DNA of 64,000 nt from Candidatus Liberibacter solanacearum CLso-ZC1 (GTDB lineage Bacteria > Pseudomonadota > Alphaproteobacteria > Rhizobiales > Rhizobiaceae). Shown piece by piece: positions 28,956 through 37,465 of this stretch. Where the stretch lies: NCBI RefSeq assembly GCF_000183665.1, contig NC_014774.1, positions 930,001 through 994,000 of the forward strand, read 5' to 3'. Under the pieces are notes generated by a model. That model made no database searches, had not been told where the DNA came from, and saw only the letters and a list, made by a program, of their open reading frames with translations. Numbering within the stretch: position 1 is the first letter of the stretch; each line of letters opens with the position of its first letter. Both the position numbers and the translations under genes were made by a program.

Positions 28956-30728
28956 TTATGAGAGATTATCAATAACTTGTGAAACATACATCTTTTTGTA
29001 TAAACCGTCGCTTTTTTGCTGCAATAAATTTTTCTGATCTCCTGTTTCGGAAACTCTTCCATTCTCTATAAAAACAATCTGATCAGCATCAGTAATTGTT
29101 GATACCCTATGAGCAATAACAATTGTAGTACGCCCTTTCATTAAACGCGCAAGAGCTTGACGAATAAGATTTTCAGCATGCGTATCCAAAGCACTAGTAG
29201 CCTCATCTAATAAAAGAATATGACCATTCCGTAACATAGCACGTGCAATCGCTATACGCTGTTTCTGCCCACCAGAAAGAGCGCTACCATTTTCACCAAC
29301 CTGTGTATCATATCCTTGAGGCAAATTCATGATAAAGTCATGAGCGTTAGCAAATTTAGAAATTTCAATCATCTCTTCTTCCGTTGCCGTTGAACGCCCA
29401 ACCATAATATTATATCGCACTGTATTGGAGAACAAGAAAACATCTTGACCAACATATGAAATTCGTTCTCGTAAAGAAGAAAAAGTTATGTCACGCACAT
29501 TATGACCATCAATTTCAATTGATCCAGATGATGGATCATACATACGCATTAATAAATTAATGATCGTTGATTTTCCACTTCCTGAAGGACCAACCAAAGC
29601 AGTCATTTTCCCTGGATGAAAACATAGATTTATTCCCGAGAGGACAGGATGCTCCGGCTTATATGAAAAAGAAACATCCCGAAATACAATCTTCCCCTCT
29701 CCCACAGGCAAATCTATCGCGTTAGGACTTTCCTTAATGGTAATAGGATGATCAAGAATAGAAAACATACAGCGTACTCCAACCATCCCCCCCTCTAAAA
29801 CAATACGAGTACGCGCAATACGCTTCGCTGGCTCGTATGCCATTAGCAAAGCTGTGATAAAAGACATAATTGTACCAGAATTGCTACTGCCTTGATGGGA
29901 CATGAGAAAACCAGAAAAAAGGATTATCCCTGCTATAGATAATCCCGAAATAGTTTCCATGATAGGACTCGTCGCAGATTCTATTCTAGAAACACTATTC
30001 AAACGATTTTCAACTTCCTTGATCATATGACACATACGTTTACTCATAGATTCTTCCATTGCAAAAGATTTTACAACACGGATACCTATAATAGTCTCTT
30101 GAAGAACCTGAATAATATTTCCAATAGCAGCCATTCCCTGTTCCATAATACGGCGCACTTTTTTAACAAGAATACGAATTCCGAAAATACAAAGAGGGCC
30201 AATAATCAATGTAAATAAAGATAACGTCGACTCTTGCATAAACATCACGATTACCAATCCAAACAGTGATAATAAATCACGAACAAAAGACGTGATCAGG
30301 ATATCGAGAACACTTCTTATAGCCTGCGTGGCATGGATAAACCGTACTTGTAATTCCGACGATTGATTATTGTCGTAAAAATCCATGCCATATTGGAGGA
30401 GGCGATGATAAATTTTTTTCTGTTGTTCCGCAATAATAGAGTTTCCCGCACAACTTAAATAGTAATTTTGCACAAAAGATGCGATACCCTTAATAAGAAA
30501 TATTGCTGCCACCGTACTAGAGACAGTAACGATACGAAAGAAATCATTTTTAGAAACCATTGCATCCATAACATCACGCATAATCCATGCACTACATGAT
30601 GTCATAAAAGAAACCGTTACCATCGCCAAAATAGAGAAAGAATACCATTTTGCATGCTTACGGACATTCTCCTTTATAAGGCGCGATAGTGTTTGTCTAT
30701 CGGAAACAGATAATATTTTGTCTAACAC
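28956..30728 (-). CDS. ABC exporter, MsbA/LipA-export type (fused membrane and ATPase domains)
   Basis: 590-aa half-transporter that works as a homodimer, probably flipping lipid A or another lipid-linked or peptide substrate. Six membrane helices occupy about residues 25-320. The ATPase follows with Walker [10 protein letters not shown] at 380-388, Q-loop near 429 (YVGQD), signature LSGGQKQRIAIARA at about 484-497, Walker B ILLLDEATSAL at about 505-515, and the H-loop IAHR. All catalytic residues are present. It is next to a surface-polysaccharide locus, which suits an envelope role, but the substrate is not determined by sequence. The start ATG at 30728 is the first in the frame. Confidence 0.9.
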   Translation of the reverse strand: MLDKILSVSDRQTLSRLIKENVRKHAKWYSFSILAMVTVSFMTSCSAWIMRDVMDAMVSKNDFFRIVTVSSTVAAIFLIKGIASFVQNYYLSCAGNSIIAEQQKKIYHRLLQYGMDFYDNNQSSELQVRFIHATQAIRSVLDILITSFVRDLLSLFGLVIVMFMQESTLSLFTLIIGPLCIFGIRILVKKVRRIMEQGMAAIGNIIQVLQETIIGIRVVKSFAMEESMSKRMCHMIKEVENRLNSVSRIESATSPIMETISGLSIAGIILFSGFLMSHQGSSNSGTIMSFITALLMAYEPAKRIARTRIVLEGGMVGVRCMFSILDHPITIKESPNAIDLPVGEGKIVFRDVSFSYKPEHPVLSGINLCFHPGKMTALVGPSGSGKSTIINLLMRMYDPSSGSIEIDGHNVRDITFSSLRERISYVGQDVFLFSNTVRYNIMVGRSTATEEEMIEISKFANAHDFIMNLPQGYDTQVGENGSALSGGQKQRIAIARAMLRNGHILLLDEATSALDTHAENLIRQALARLMKGRTTIVIAHRVSTITDADQIVFIENGRVSETGDQKNLLQQKSDGLYKKMYVSQVIDNLS

Positions 30729-31516
30729 AAAAAAAATTCCCCAGAATCAAAAAAATTTTCTACTCTATTACAACAACCATATCTTCGGAAACAACTTATC
30801 ATATAAAAGATAAAATATAAATTTATTACACTACGTACATTATGGATTATCATACTGTAATAAAAATTCATTTTATACCATTAATTCTCATTTATTTTTA
30901 TCCTTTAAGACAACACAAAGGACGGAATCCACTGAAACAATTTCTCTTATACTATCATTATTTTTAATCCATACATATAATAATAACAGTATCTTCATGA
31001 GTACATCATATGTCATAGAGATTAATTGGTGTCTTCGCAACGAATAACGTAAAAATAAATTATTTTGAAATTATAAATAATTGCACGTTCCTAATCATGC
31101 GCTCAATTGTTTTTAAATTTTTCATACTCATCCTAGTGATTAAGAGATATATTAGTAGTGTTACTGATTAATCGCATTCCTATTTGTAAAAAACCAAAAA
31201 TATTCATCAAAAAACTGTTAGCCATCTTCTAATCAACAATGATATTTCATTGCATTTAATATTTTAAAATCAAAATATTTCTATATATAAAATATTCTAT
31301 AATTATTATAATACATTATAATAATTATTATCCAGATTTGATAAATTATACTGACAAACTAGGTGTTAGGATTGCACATGCTCATACTCGCTACTCCAAT
31401 AATTACAAAAAAAATAGATCTACTTTTTTGTTCTATAAATCAGAATCATAACCTTACTGGGGAGTAATAACTCAATAACGCGTTTTGTATCAAACTAAAA
31501 AGATTGAATTTATCTA
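30729..31516. other. Long AT-rich spacer before purU
   Basis: 788 bases with no supported gene. A 14-bp perfect AT palindrome is at 31299-31328. Nothing else recognised. Confidence 0.4.
31299..31328. repeat. 14-bp-arm AT palindrome with a two-base loop
   Basis: Arms 31299-31312 and 31315-31328 (ATAATTATTATAAT and its complement) are perfectly matched across AC. About 190 bases upstream of purU. It could be a cruciform or protein site, or chance in DNA of this composition. Confidence 0.35.
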
Positions 31517-32386
31517 ATGTCCATTCATATTTTAACCGTCACATCTCCTTCTCATAAAGAAATCATATCTGTTCTTTCTGGTTATTTATCAGGGAAATGC
31601 GATATACTAGATTTAGCTCAATTTAATGATTCAAATACCAGAAAATTTTTTATGAGGGCAAGTTTTACCCTTAAAAAACATACTTGCATGAAAAATTTTC
31701 TTATAGATTTTCAACCAATCATCCAACAATTCTCATTGAAAATTTCTATTCGAAATGCAAAAGAACGTATGAAAACCCTCATATTGGTATCACGCTTTGA
31801 TCATTGTCTCCATGATCTATTATATCAATGGAATGCCAGAACCCTTGCTATGGATATCGCCGGCATAGTATCTAATCATCCTATCCACCAGAAACTAGCT
31901 ACAGATTATCAAATTCCATTCTATTATATTCCTATCACGAAACAAAATAAAATAAAATGTGAGGAAGAACTCATCAATATAATAGAAAAAAACAATGTAA
32001 AATTATTGATTTTAGCACGATATATGCAGATTCTTTCTGAAAAAATATGCCAAAAAATGTCGGGACGCATTATTAATATACATCACTCATTTTTACCATC
32101 TTTCAAAGGAGGTAATCCCTATAAACAAGCATATGAATATGGAGTCAAAATAATTGGAGCAACAGCTCATTACGTTACTCCCGCACTAGATGAAGGCCCT
32201 ATTATCGAACAGGACGTCGTACACATTACACACGCACAAAATGTCAAAAATTATATTTCAATAGGAAGGAATATAGAGACAAAAGTATTATCCAATGCTG
32301 TAAATGCACATATCCAACATCGAGTCTTTATCAACGAAAGAAAAACTGTCGTCTTCCCTACCCAATCTAACGACTATGCTGAATGA
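31517..32386 (+). CDS. purU: Formyltetrahydrofolate deformylase
   Basis: Hydrolyses 10-formyl-THF to formate and THF, balancing one-carbon pools. 289 aa. An N-terminal ACT domain covers residues 1-85 (ILTVTSPSHKEIISVLSGYL). The formyltransferase-fold catalytic domain follows: LILVSRFDHCLHDLLYQW, GIVSNHP, LARYMQILSE, then INIHHSFLPSFKGGNPYKQAY and ATAHYVTPALDEGPIIEQDV, containing the catalytic His and Asp. This ACT-plus-catalytic arrangement separates PurU from PurN and Fmt. Several charged changes in the ACT part suggest relaxed constraint there. It stands alone between two minus-strand genes. Confidence 0.95.
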   Translation: MSIHILTVTSPSHKEIISVLSGYLSGKCDILDLAQFNDSNTRKFFMRASFTLKKHTCMKNFLIDFQPIIQQFSLKISIRNAKERMKTLILVSRFDHCLHDLLYQWNARTLAMDIAGIVSNHPIHQKLATDYQIPFYYIPITKQNKIKCEEELINIIEKNNVKLLILARYMQILSEKICQKMSGRIINIHHSFLPSFKGGNPYKQAYEYGVKIIGATAHYVTPALDEGPIIEQDVVHITHAQNVKNYISIGRNIETKVLSNAVNAHIQHRVFINERKTVVFPTQSNDYAE

Positions 32387-32434
32387 TAAAAACCATTTTT
32401 TAATCAATTTAAAATCACATCTTTCTCAGTAGAA

Positions 32435-33109
32435 TCAATACATAACTTCTTCTTCTAATAATCTTCCGACAAAACCACTGATACTATTTATCAAACGATT
32501 ACGTCGCATTCTTTCAACGCCAATAACAGATTTTACCATCCCTAAAGAATCTTCTAAATCATCATTGACAATGACATAATCATAATAATTCCATTGTTTG
32601 ATTTCCAAATAAGCATTCTTCAATCGCAATTGAACCATTTCCTTTTCTTCCTGATTCTTTGTGGCACGCATAATCAAACGAGAACGCAATTCATGCATTG
32701 TCGGCGGCAAGATAAAGAACGAAACAATATCTGATTTCATATGTTTCCGAAGATGATGCGCTCCTTGCCAATCAATATCAAAAAGCATATCCCTTCCTTG
32801 AGATATAGCCCTCTCTATAGGATCACGTAAAGTACCATAAAAATTGCCATGTACTTCTGCCCATTCTATAAAGGCATGAGCCTTTTGCAATTCTTCAAAC
32901 TTATTAAGCGTTAAAAAGTGGTAATCCTCCCCATCAACTTCATCTGGACGACGACTACGCGTTGTTACACTTATTGACATCTCAAAATTATGATCAGATT
33001 TGAGAATATGACGCGCTATAGTAGATTTTCCAACCCCAGAAGGGGAAGAAATAATCAACATAATTCCTCGATGATCAACAGTCATAGGCGAGAGATGATA
33101 TCGATTCAT
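32435..33109 (-). CDS. gmk: Guanylate kinase
   Basis: Phosphorylates GMP to GDP. 224 aa from the ATG at 33109. A longer frame starts at 33121, but GGAG, a good ribosome-binding site, lies in those first codons, seven bases before 33109. Motifs: P-loop SSPSGVGKSTIAR (residues about 22-34), the GMP-binding stretch SVTTRSRRPDEVDGEDYHFL, GNFYGT, DIDWQGAHHLR, and the lid region RLIMRATKNQEEKEMVQLR. The C-terminus is about 15 residues longer than in E. coli. It is separated from the lipoprotein array by 600 AT-rich bases. Confidence 0.96.
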   Translation of the reverse strand: MNRYHLSPMTVDHRGIMLIISSPSGVGKSTIARHILKSDHNFEMSISVTTRSRRPDEVDGEDYHFLTLNKFEELQKAHAFIEWAEVHGNFYGTLRDPIERAISQGRDMLFDIDWQGAHHLRKHMKSDIVSFFILPPTMHELRSRLIMRATKNQEEKEMVQLRLKNAYLEIKQWNYYDYVIVNDDLEDSLGMVKSVIGVERMRRNRLINSISGFVGRLLEEEVMY

Positions 33110-33723
33110 AAAACACTCCATATTGGAATTATTTGCAAAGAAGAGTCATCTCCCCTTTGAACAATATTCTCATTTTTACAAATTAAAATCTATAAAAATA
33201 AAAAATTAGGCCATAAAAAATACCAGTATTAAAAAAATTATGTTCAATCGCAAAAGAAAAAACAGATATTCTTAATACCCATCAAAACTTTACAATATAA
33301 AGAACGCTTTGATCGTCAACCAATCATTGTATAAATATCATACAATACCATTGTGCATTACAAGATATTTCAACATATATTCATATGTTTTGCCGAATAA
33401 ATAATAATAAATATGTATATATTATTATTTATTTTATAAAAAGTAATATAAAAACCAAATAAATAAATAATATTTCATAATTTGATAAATTAAAAAAATA
33501 TTTATATTATAATTTAATATACTTTACTTTTTAATACATTGAAATTTACTTTTTGTTTTTTTTGTTTATTAAATAAACTGTATTACCATCCAGAAATAAC
33601 AAGTAATTATGTTTTTTTAGATATAAATACTAATTTTAAAATAAAATAAATAGCAACAATACAAATATTACAAGTATTAATAACACAAATATTATAAGTA
33701 TTAAAATAAAAAGGATTGCACCC
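33110..33723. other. Very AT-rich divergent spacer upstream of the lipoprotein array
   Basis: About 610 bases with runs such as TAATAATAATAAATATG and direct repeats of ACAAATATTA.AAGTATTA just before the first lipoprotein gene (about 33660-33705). No gene. It likely carries the array's promoter and perhaps a control region. Confidence 0.45.
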
Positions 33724-34089
33724 ATGAAAACAGTAAAATATTACATTCCTCTATTTTCTCTCTTAAGCATTGCATTATCTTCTTGCAACTCAACAGCAGA
33801 ACCAGCACCACCACCACAGTCACTAATAAACCACTTCGCGGAGGCTGTGAAACACCAAGCGGATAAAAAAAATCCAAGACGCGGCAGACAAAATAAACAA
33901 TGCAACGAAAAAATTACAACTATTATCTTCACCAGAATCTTCCTCTTCAACAGAAGACACTTCTATCACAGAAAATTCCTCTTCACCAGGATCTTCCTCT
34001 TCAACAGAAGACACTTCTATCAAAGCCGAAAAAACCGGTTTTACATCAAAAATAAAACGTACCGTCTCATCAACCCTCTCATCAATTAG
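33724..34089 (+). CDS. Small lipoprotein 1, frame-shifted at an A8 tract
   Basis: The ATG at 33724 gives a lipoprotein signal (MKTVKYYIPLFSLLSIALSS then Cys). The mature start NSTAEPAPPP resembles the neighbouring genes. After residue 48 the frame enters Arg/Phe-rich sequence with no coding character. At the A8 run (33865-33872) another frame continues with IQDAADKINNATKKLQLLSS and Ser/Thr/Glu-rich repeats to a stop at 34105. Seven or ten A's would join the halves. I infer the intended protein is the joined one, about 125 aa, with a helical Ala/Lys segment like its paralogues followed by an 18-residue repeat. Either a slipped allele or a sequencing slip. Confidence 0.6.
   Translation: MKTVKYYIPLFSLLSIALSSCNSTAEPAPPPQSLINHFAEAVKHQADKKNPRRGRQNKQCNEKITTIIFTRIFLFNRRHFYHRKFLFTRIFLFNRRHFYQSRKNRFYIKNKTYRLINPLIN
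33926..34022 (+). repeat. Two copies of a 43-bp direct repeat, period 54 bp
   Basis: 33926-33968 and 33980-34022 match at 42 of 43 bases. The repeat encodes SSPxSSSSTEDTSI in the frame that ends at 34105, so it is an in-frame 18-residue protein repeat whose copy number could change. Confidence 0.75.
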
Positions 34090-34165
34090 TGGGAAGTTTC
34101 ATTAATTGCAACGCTAAAATATTTACAATTAGAAGACCAAAATAAAAATTAAGGAATTATATACA

Positions 34166-34432
34166 GTGAAATTATCATTTCCAAAAGTAGCCTCAATATT
34201 CACGATGAGCATGTCATTATATTCTTGCGAATCCGCCTCTGACACAGCAAAGAAGAACAACATAAATCCTGTTCCTGCTGTTCCTGCTGTTGTTGCAAAA
34301 TCTCCCGACAAAACAAAGGATATAAAGGATGTAGCAAAAGATTTTCTCCATATAGCAGCCGATAAAACAGTCGAAACACTCGCAGAGATTGTATCAGGAG
34401 AAGAAGATACAGAAGAAATAACCCCAGTTTAG
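34166..34432 (+). CDS. Small lipoprotein 2
   Basis: 88 aa. The start is GTG at 34166 with AAGGA about 11 bases upstream. The signal peptide is KLSFPKVASIFTMSMSLYS then Cys; the lipobox LYSC is acceptable though not ideal. The mature part has a VPAVPAV repeat and then a Lys/Asp/Ala helix (KTKDIKDVAKDFLHIAADK) and an acidic tail (GEEDTEEITPV). No domain recognised. Its last codons are the left boundary of the 217-bp duplicated unit that contains the next two genes. Likely a periplasm-facing lipoprotein. Confidence 0.6.
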   Translation: MKLSFPKVASIFTMSMSLYSCESASDTAKKNNINPVPAVPAVVAKSPDKTKDIKDVAKDFLHIAADKTVETLAEIVSGEEDTEEITPV

Positions 34433-34439
34433 CCCCAAC

Positions 34440-34457
34440 GGCCATCGTAAGATGGCC
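34440..34457 (+). promoter_or_regulatory. Leader hairpin with GUAA tetraloop, copy 1
   Basis: GGCCATC, GTAA, GATGGCC: a perfect 7-bp stem closed by a GNRA-type tetraloop, 17 bases before the start codon of lipoprotein 3. No T-run follows, so it is not a terminator. It may control translation or mRNA stability. Confidence 0.5.
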
Positions 34458-34473
34458 AGAAAGAAACATAGTT

Positions 34474-34638
34474 ATGAAAATTTTAAAATATAAAATTATC
34501 TTATTATCACTAATAAGCTTAACATTGGCTTCTTGCGGTTCAACAACTGATGAACCCTTAGCACCTACTAACCATCATATTAGTGTGGCAGAGGCTGCCG
34601 CCAAGGCAATAGCAGCTGCTAAAAAAATAGTTAAATGA
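34474..34638 (+). CDS. Small lipoprotein 3 (54 aa)
   Basis: A short frame from the ATG at 34474. The signal peptide is MKILKYKIILLSLISLTLAS then Cys; lipobox LASC is a good match. The mature peptide is only about 33 residues: GSTTDEPLAPTNHHISVAEA followed by an Ala/Lys helix (AAKAIAAAKKIVK). It overlaps nothing and ends one base into the start of the second duplicated unit. It is a shorter sister of lipoprotein 4. Too short for a folded domain, so it may be a membrane-tethered helix. Confidence 0.7.
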   Translation: MKILKYKIILLSLISLTLASCGSTTDEPLAPTNHHISVAEAAAKAIAAAKKIVK

Positions 34639-34657
34639 CCCCAGTTTATCCCCCAAC

Positions 34658-34675
34658 GGCCATCGTAAGATGGCC
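34658..34675 (+). promoter_or_regulatory. Leader hairpin with GUAA tetraloop, copy 2
   Basis: The same 18-base hairpin (GGCCATC, GTAA, GATGGCC) repeated 218 bases downstream, again 17 bases before a start codon, with all stem and loop bases kept although nearby bases have diverged. Confidence 0.5.
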
Positions 34676-34691
34676 AGAAAGAAACATAGTT

Positions 34692-34910
34692 ATGAAAATT
34701 TCAAAATATAAAATTATCTTATTATCACTCATAAGCTTAACATTGGCTTCTTGCGGTTCAACAACTGATGTAGCACCCTTACCACCACCACCTACTAACC
34801 ATCGTATTAGTGCGTTAGAGGCTGCCGCCAAGGCAATAGAATCTGCTAAAGAAGCTGCTCAAAAAGTAATTGATGATGCGATAGCGATAAGCAAACTCGT
34901 GGGCCGATAG
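34692..34910 (+). CDS. Small lipoprotein 4 (72 aa)
   Basis: Starts at the ATG at 34692; an earlier ATG at 34635 is in frame but would put 19 non-signal residues in front. Signal MKISKYKIILLSLISLTLAS then Cys, mature GSTTDVAPLPPPPTNHRISA, then an amphipathic Ala/Lys/Asp helix (LEAAAKAIESAKEAAQKVID) to the end. It resembles lipoprotein 3, lengthened in the proline and helical parts. No known domain. The helix spacing of Ala and charged residues recalls small helical lipoproteins such as Lpp, but that is only an analogy. Confidence 0.72.
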   Translation: MKISKYKIILLSLISLTLASCGSTTDVAPLPPPPTNHRISALEAAAKAIESAKEAAQKVIDDAIAISKLVGR

Positions 34911-35062
34911 ATAAATCAATAACACAGACACAGACCACAGAAGTAACCATCAAAAAACTGATATTATGAAGGTTCTCGCAAATAATATCCTTTCATGTTT
35001 CAATTATAGTAAAAATTTTTTCTCAAAAAATTTATAAAATATATATTATAAGGACTATACGT

Positions 35063-35347
35063 ATGAAAATTTCAAAATATAAAAACGCTCTTTTATCTCT
35101 TATCGGCATAGCACTCACTTCTTGCGGTTCCTCATCTGATAAAAATGATAATGATGACAATAAATTACCCCTTTTTAAGAAAATTCCTTTTGCTTACAAT
35201 TTTAAACAAGCTGAGCAATCTTCCTCTTCTAACCAACCTCTATCACCTGGCAATACCAATCCAACCCCTTCTGAAGATCAATCCAAATCAGAAACCTCTT
35301 CTTCTTCACCTGATTCACCTGAAGAAAAATCCACACCATCTTCTTAA
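35063..35347 (+). CDS. Small lipoprotein 5 (94 aa)
   Basis: MKISKYKNALLSLIGIALTS then Cys is a lipoprotein signal nearly the same as lipoproteins 3 and 4, but the mature part differs: GSSSDKNDNDDNKLPLFKKI and then a Ser/Pro/Glu-rich disordered tail (SEDQSKSETSSSSPDSPEE). An AAGGA lies about nine bases before the ATG. So the signal and leader are conserved while the exposed part varies, as expected for envelope proteins under different selection. No known domain. Confidence 0.68.
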   Translation: MKISKYKNALLSLIGIALTSCGSSSDKNDNDDNKLPLFKKIPFAYNFKQAEQSSSSNQPLSPGNTNPTPSEDQSKSETSSSSPDSPEEKSTPSS

Positions 35348-35479
35348 CATCTTGCTATTCTTTCTTGAAAATAATGATGATTACTTAAGGCTTCGCTACA
35401 TTGAATAGAATTATTAATTAGATGGAAAAATATTGAATATTTAAAATACACCGATACAAATTTCAAAAAACATTCTTTA

Positions 35480-35518
35480 ACTTAGCATTTGTGGTAATTT
35501 CTTACACAAGTGCTAAGT
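35480..35518. terminator. 14-bp hairpin between convergent lipoprotein array and ntrX
   Basis: Arms 35480-35493 and 35505-35518 pair over 14 bp with one G-U, loop of 11. It sits between two convergent units and probably stops both. A T-rich run follows on the minus side (toward 35470), less clearly on the plus side. Confidence 0.5.
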
Positions 35519-35600
35519 CCAAAAGACCATACTTAAAAAAATGATCCCAATGTTTTCTAATGCAAAAGACAATGCAAGTAATGGATAACATATCTATAAC

Positions 35601-36977
35601 TTATAATCCCAAAGATTTAAGTTTACGATGCAATGCCGAACGCTCCATCCCCACAAACTCTGCAGTACGAGAAATATTGCCACCAAATCTATTCATCTGG
35701 GTTGTTAAATAGTTTTTTTCAAAAACTTCTCTTGCCTCACGCAAAGACAAATTCATAATTTGCTGATTATGCACTATAGGAACTATCGGTAAAAATTGGC
35801 TAATATCGCCAGCCAACATATCAATCGTGATATCTAATTTAGGATCTTTATCACGCATAAAAAAAATAACTTTTTCCAAATAACTTTTTAATTCACGAAC
35901 ATTCCCTGGCCAATCGTAACTTTGCAAAATTGCCATAGCATCATCACTAATACGACGTGGATATACCTCTATGCGTCGACAAATTTGATATATTAAATGT
36001 TCTACTAGCAAAGGAATATCTTCTTTTCTTTCTACAAGCGACGGCACTAGAATTGGGACTACCGCCAAACGATAGTAAAGATCTTCTCTCAACAACTTCT
36101 TCACAATATAATTATACGGATTTACAGAAGTAGATGATATAATACGCACATCTAATGCAATACTTTTTTCCCCATTAACACGCTTAAACTTCTGTTGAAT
36201 AATTGCACTCAGAATCTTGTCTTGTATGTCATGAGGAATATTCACAACTTCATTAATATAAATTGTTCCTTGATAAGCTTTTTCCAAACAACCAATTCTG
36301 TGCACTTTTCCCGCAGAATCTTCCATTCCAAATAAAACAGTTTCTATAACTTCAGAAGACATATGAGCAGCATCAAAAAAAACAAAAGAACCTTTAGATC
36401 TGCTCGACTTCTTATGAATAAGACGCGCTACAAGCTTTTTTCCAGAACCTGATAAACCAAAAATCATGACCCGACTATTGGTTGGAGATACGCGCTCTAT
36501 TCTTTGACGTAACTGTGACATAGGCACAGATGTACCAATTAAATCTTCTTCTATTTCTTCAAAATCACAGGGCTTATGCACACGCATATTGTCCATTACT
36601 TTATCAATCATGCGATTAAATTGATTTATTTTGATAGGTTTATCTATAAAATCAAAAGCTCCACGCTTTATAGATGAAATAGACATATCACTATTCTCTT
36701 GATCAGATATCATCAATACCAGAATATCCGGATAAATTTCCTTCATCTTGTCTAAAAATGCTAAACTGTTTCCAAGATATCCTACCATTTGAATATCCAA
36801 CAAAATAAATCTTGGCATATAGTACGCCATTTCTGCAAAAGCAGAATCCAAATTACACGAAATGTGAACGCCATATCCTCTTTCTTGCAACATGCTAGCA
36901 ATCATATTGCTAATATCTTTTTCACTATTAACTATAAGTACATCAGATTTTAAAGGAATATTTTCCGCACCCATCAA
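35601..36977 (-). CDS. ntrX: NtrX-family response regulator with degenerate receiver and Walker B
   Basis: 458 aa: receiver (about 10-125), AAA+ domain (about 145-375), Fis-type helix-turn-helix at the C-terminus (NISRTAEFVGMERSALHRKL). The end matches NtrX of Rhizobiales closely, and the GAFTGA loop for sigma-54 contact is absent, as expected for this NtrX group. Two changes stand out. The acidic pair that binds Mg in the receiver is Asn17-Ser18 (LIVNSEKD instead of VVDDE), although Asp61 and Lys113 remain. In the AAA+ domain the Walker A is GLSGSGKK (residues 174-181), and the Walker B reads IYINEV with Asn where Asp is usual. So phosphorylation and ATP hydrolysis may be weak. No NtrY kinase is adjacent. 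Confidence 0.85.
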   Translation of the reverse strand: MMGAENIPLKSDVLIVNSEKDISNMIASMLQERGYGVHISCNLDSAFAEMAYYMPRFILLDIQMVGYLGNSLAFLDKMKEIYPDILVLMISDQENSDMSISSIKRGAFDFIDKPIKINQFNRMIDKVMDNMRVHKPCDFEEIEEDLIGTSVPMSQLRQRIERVSPTNSRVMIFGLSGSGKKLVARLIHKKSSRSKGSFVFFDAAHMSSEVIETVLFGMEDSAGKVHRIGCLEKAYQGTIYINEVVNIPHDIQDKILSAIIQQKFKRVNGEKSIALDVRIISSTSVNPYNYIVKKLLREDLYYRLAVVPILVPSLVERKEDIPLLVEHLIYQICRRIEVYPRRISDDAMAILQSYDWPGNVRELKSYLEKVIFFMRDKDPKLDITIDMLAGDISQFLPIVPIVHNQQIMNLSLREAREVFEKNYLTTQMNRFGGNISRTAEFVGMERSALHRKLKSLGL

Positions 36978-37465
36978 TCATACAATCCTTGTAATAAAAC
37001 AGGAAAACAACAAACCATATCCTTTTATAAGAACGATTTAAAAGAATAGAAAATCAATCTTAAGAACACAACTTTTATTATACATAAAATCACATTTAAA
37101 ATAATATTACAATTATAGAGGGAAATTTAACTTGTAACCAAAAAAAATCAGCAATCAAAATAGCATTTTTATAATTATAAAAACAATCAATATAGCCTAT
37201 AAACCGTAAATTTGAGGCAAAATGATCTTTAACTGTGCATATATTTTTTTGCAATAAAAATAAACATGTGCTTATTCTTAAAAATTCAATTTCTATCCGA
37301 GTATAGATAATGCCTAATCACCCACTCTCAATAAAAATAAAACAATACCTAAAACATCCCATCAAATATTAAATCTAAAAACGCTTTTTAATGGTAGCAG
37401 AAAGCATATACCACTGCCGTATCAATTGATGAATTTTATGAGGATGATTTAAAATTTTTATCCCA
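36978..37465. other. Spacer upstream of ntrX
   Basis: AT-rich with no open frame or RNA recognised. It contains the ntrX promoter region and the 3' end of the next gene's unit. Confidence 0.4.

Larger units (their letters stand above)
34421..34855 (+). repeat. Tandem duplication of about 217-218 bp containing a lipoprotein gene and its leader
   Basis: Copy 1 begins ACCCCAGTTT at 34421, copy 2 at 34638. Both run through the hairpin leader, the whole signal-peptide region and the helical tail (GAGGCTGCCGCCAAGGCAATAG is shared). Copies differ by scattered substitutions and a short insertion in the proline segment, so the duplication is not brand new but not ancient either. Confidence 0.85.
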
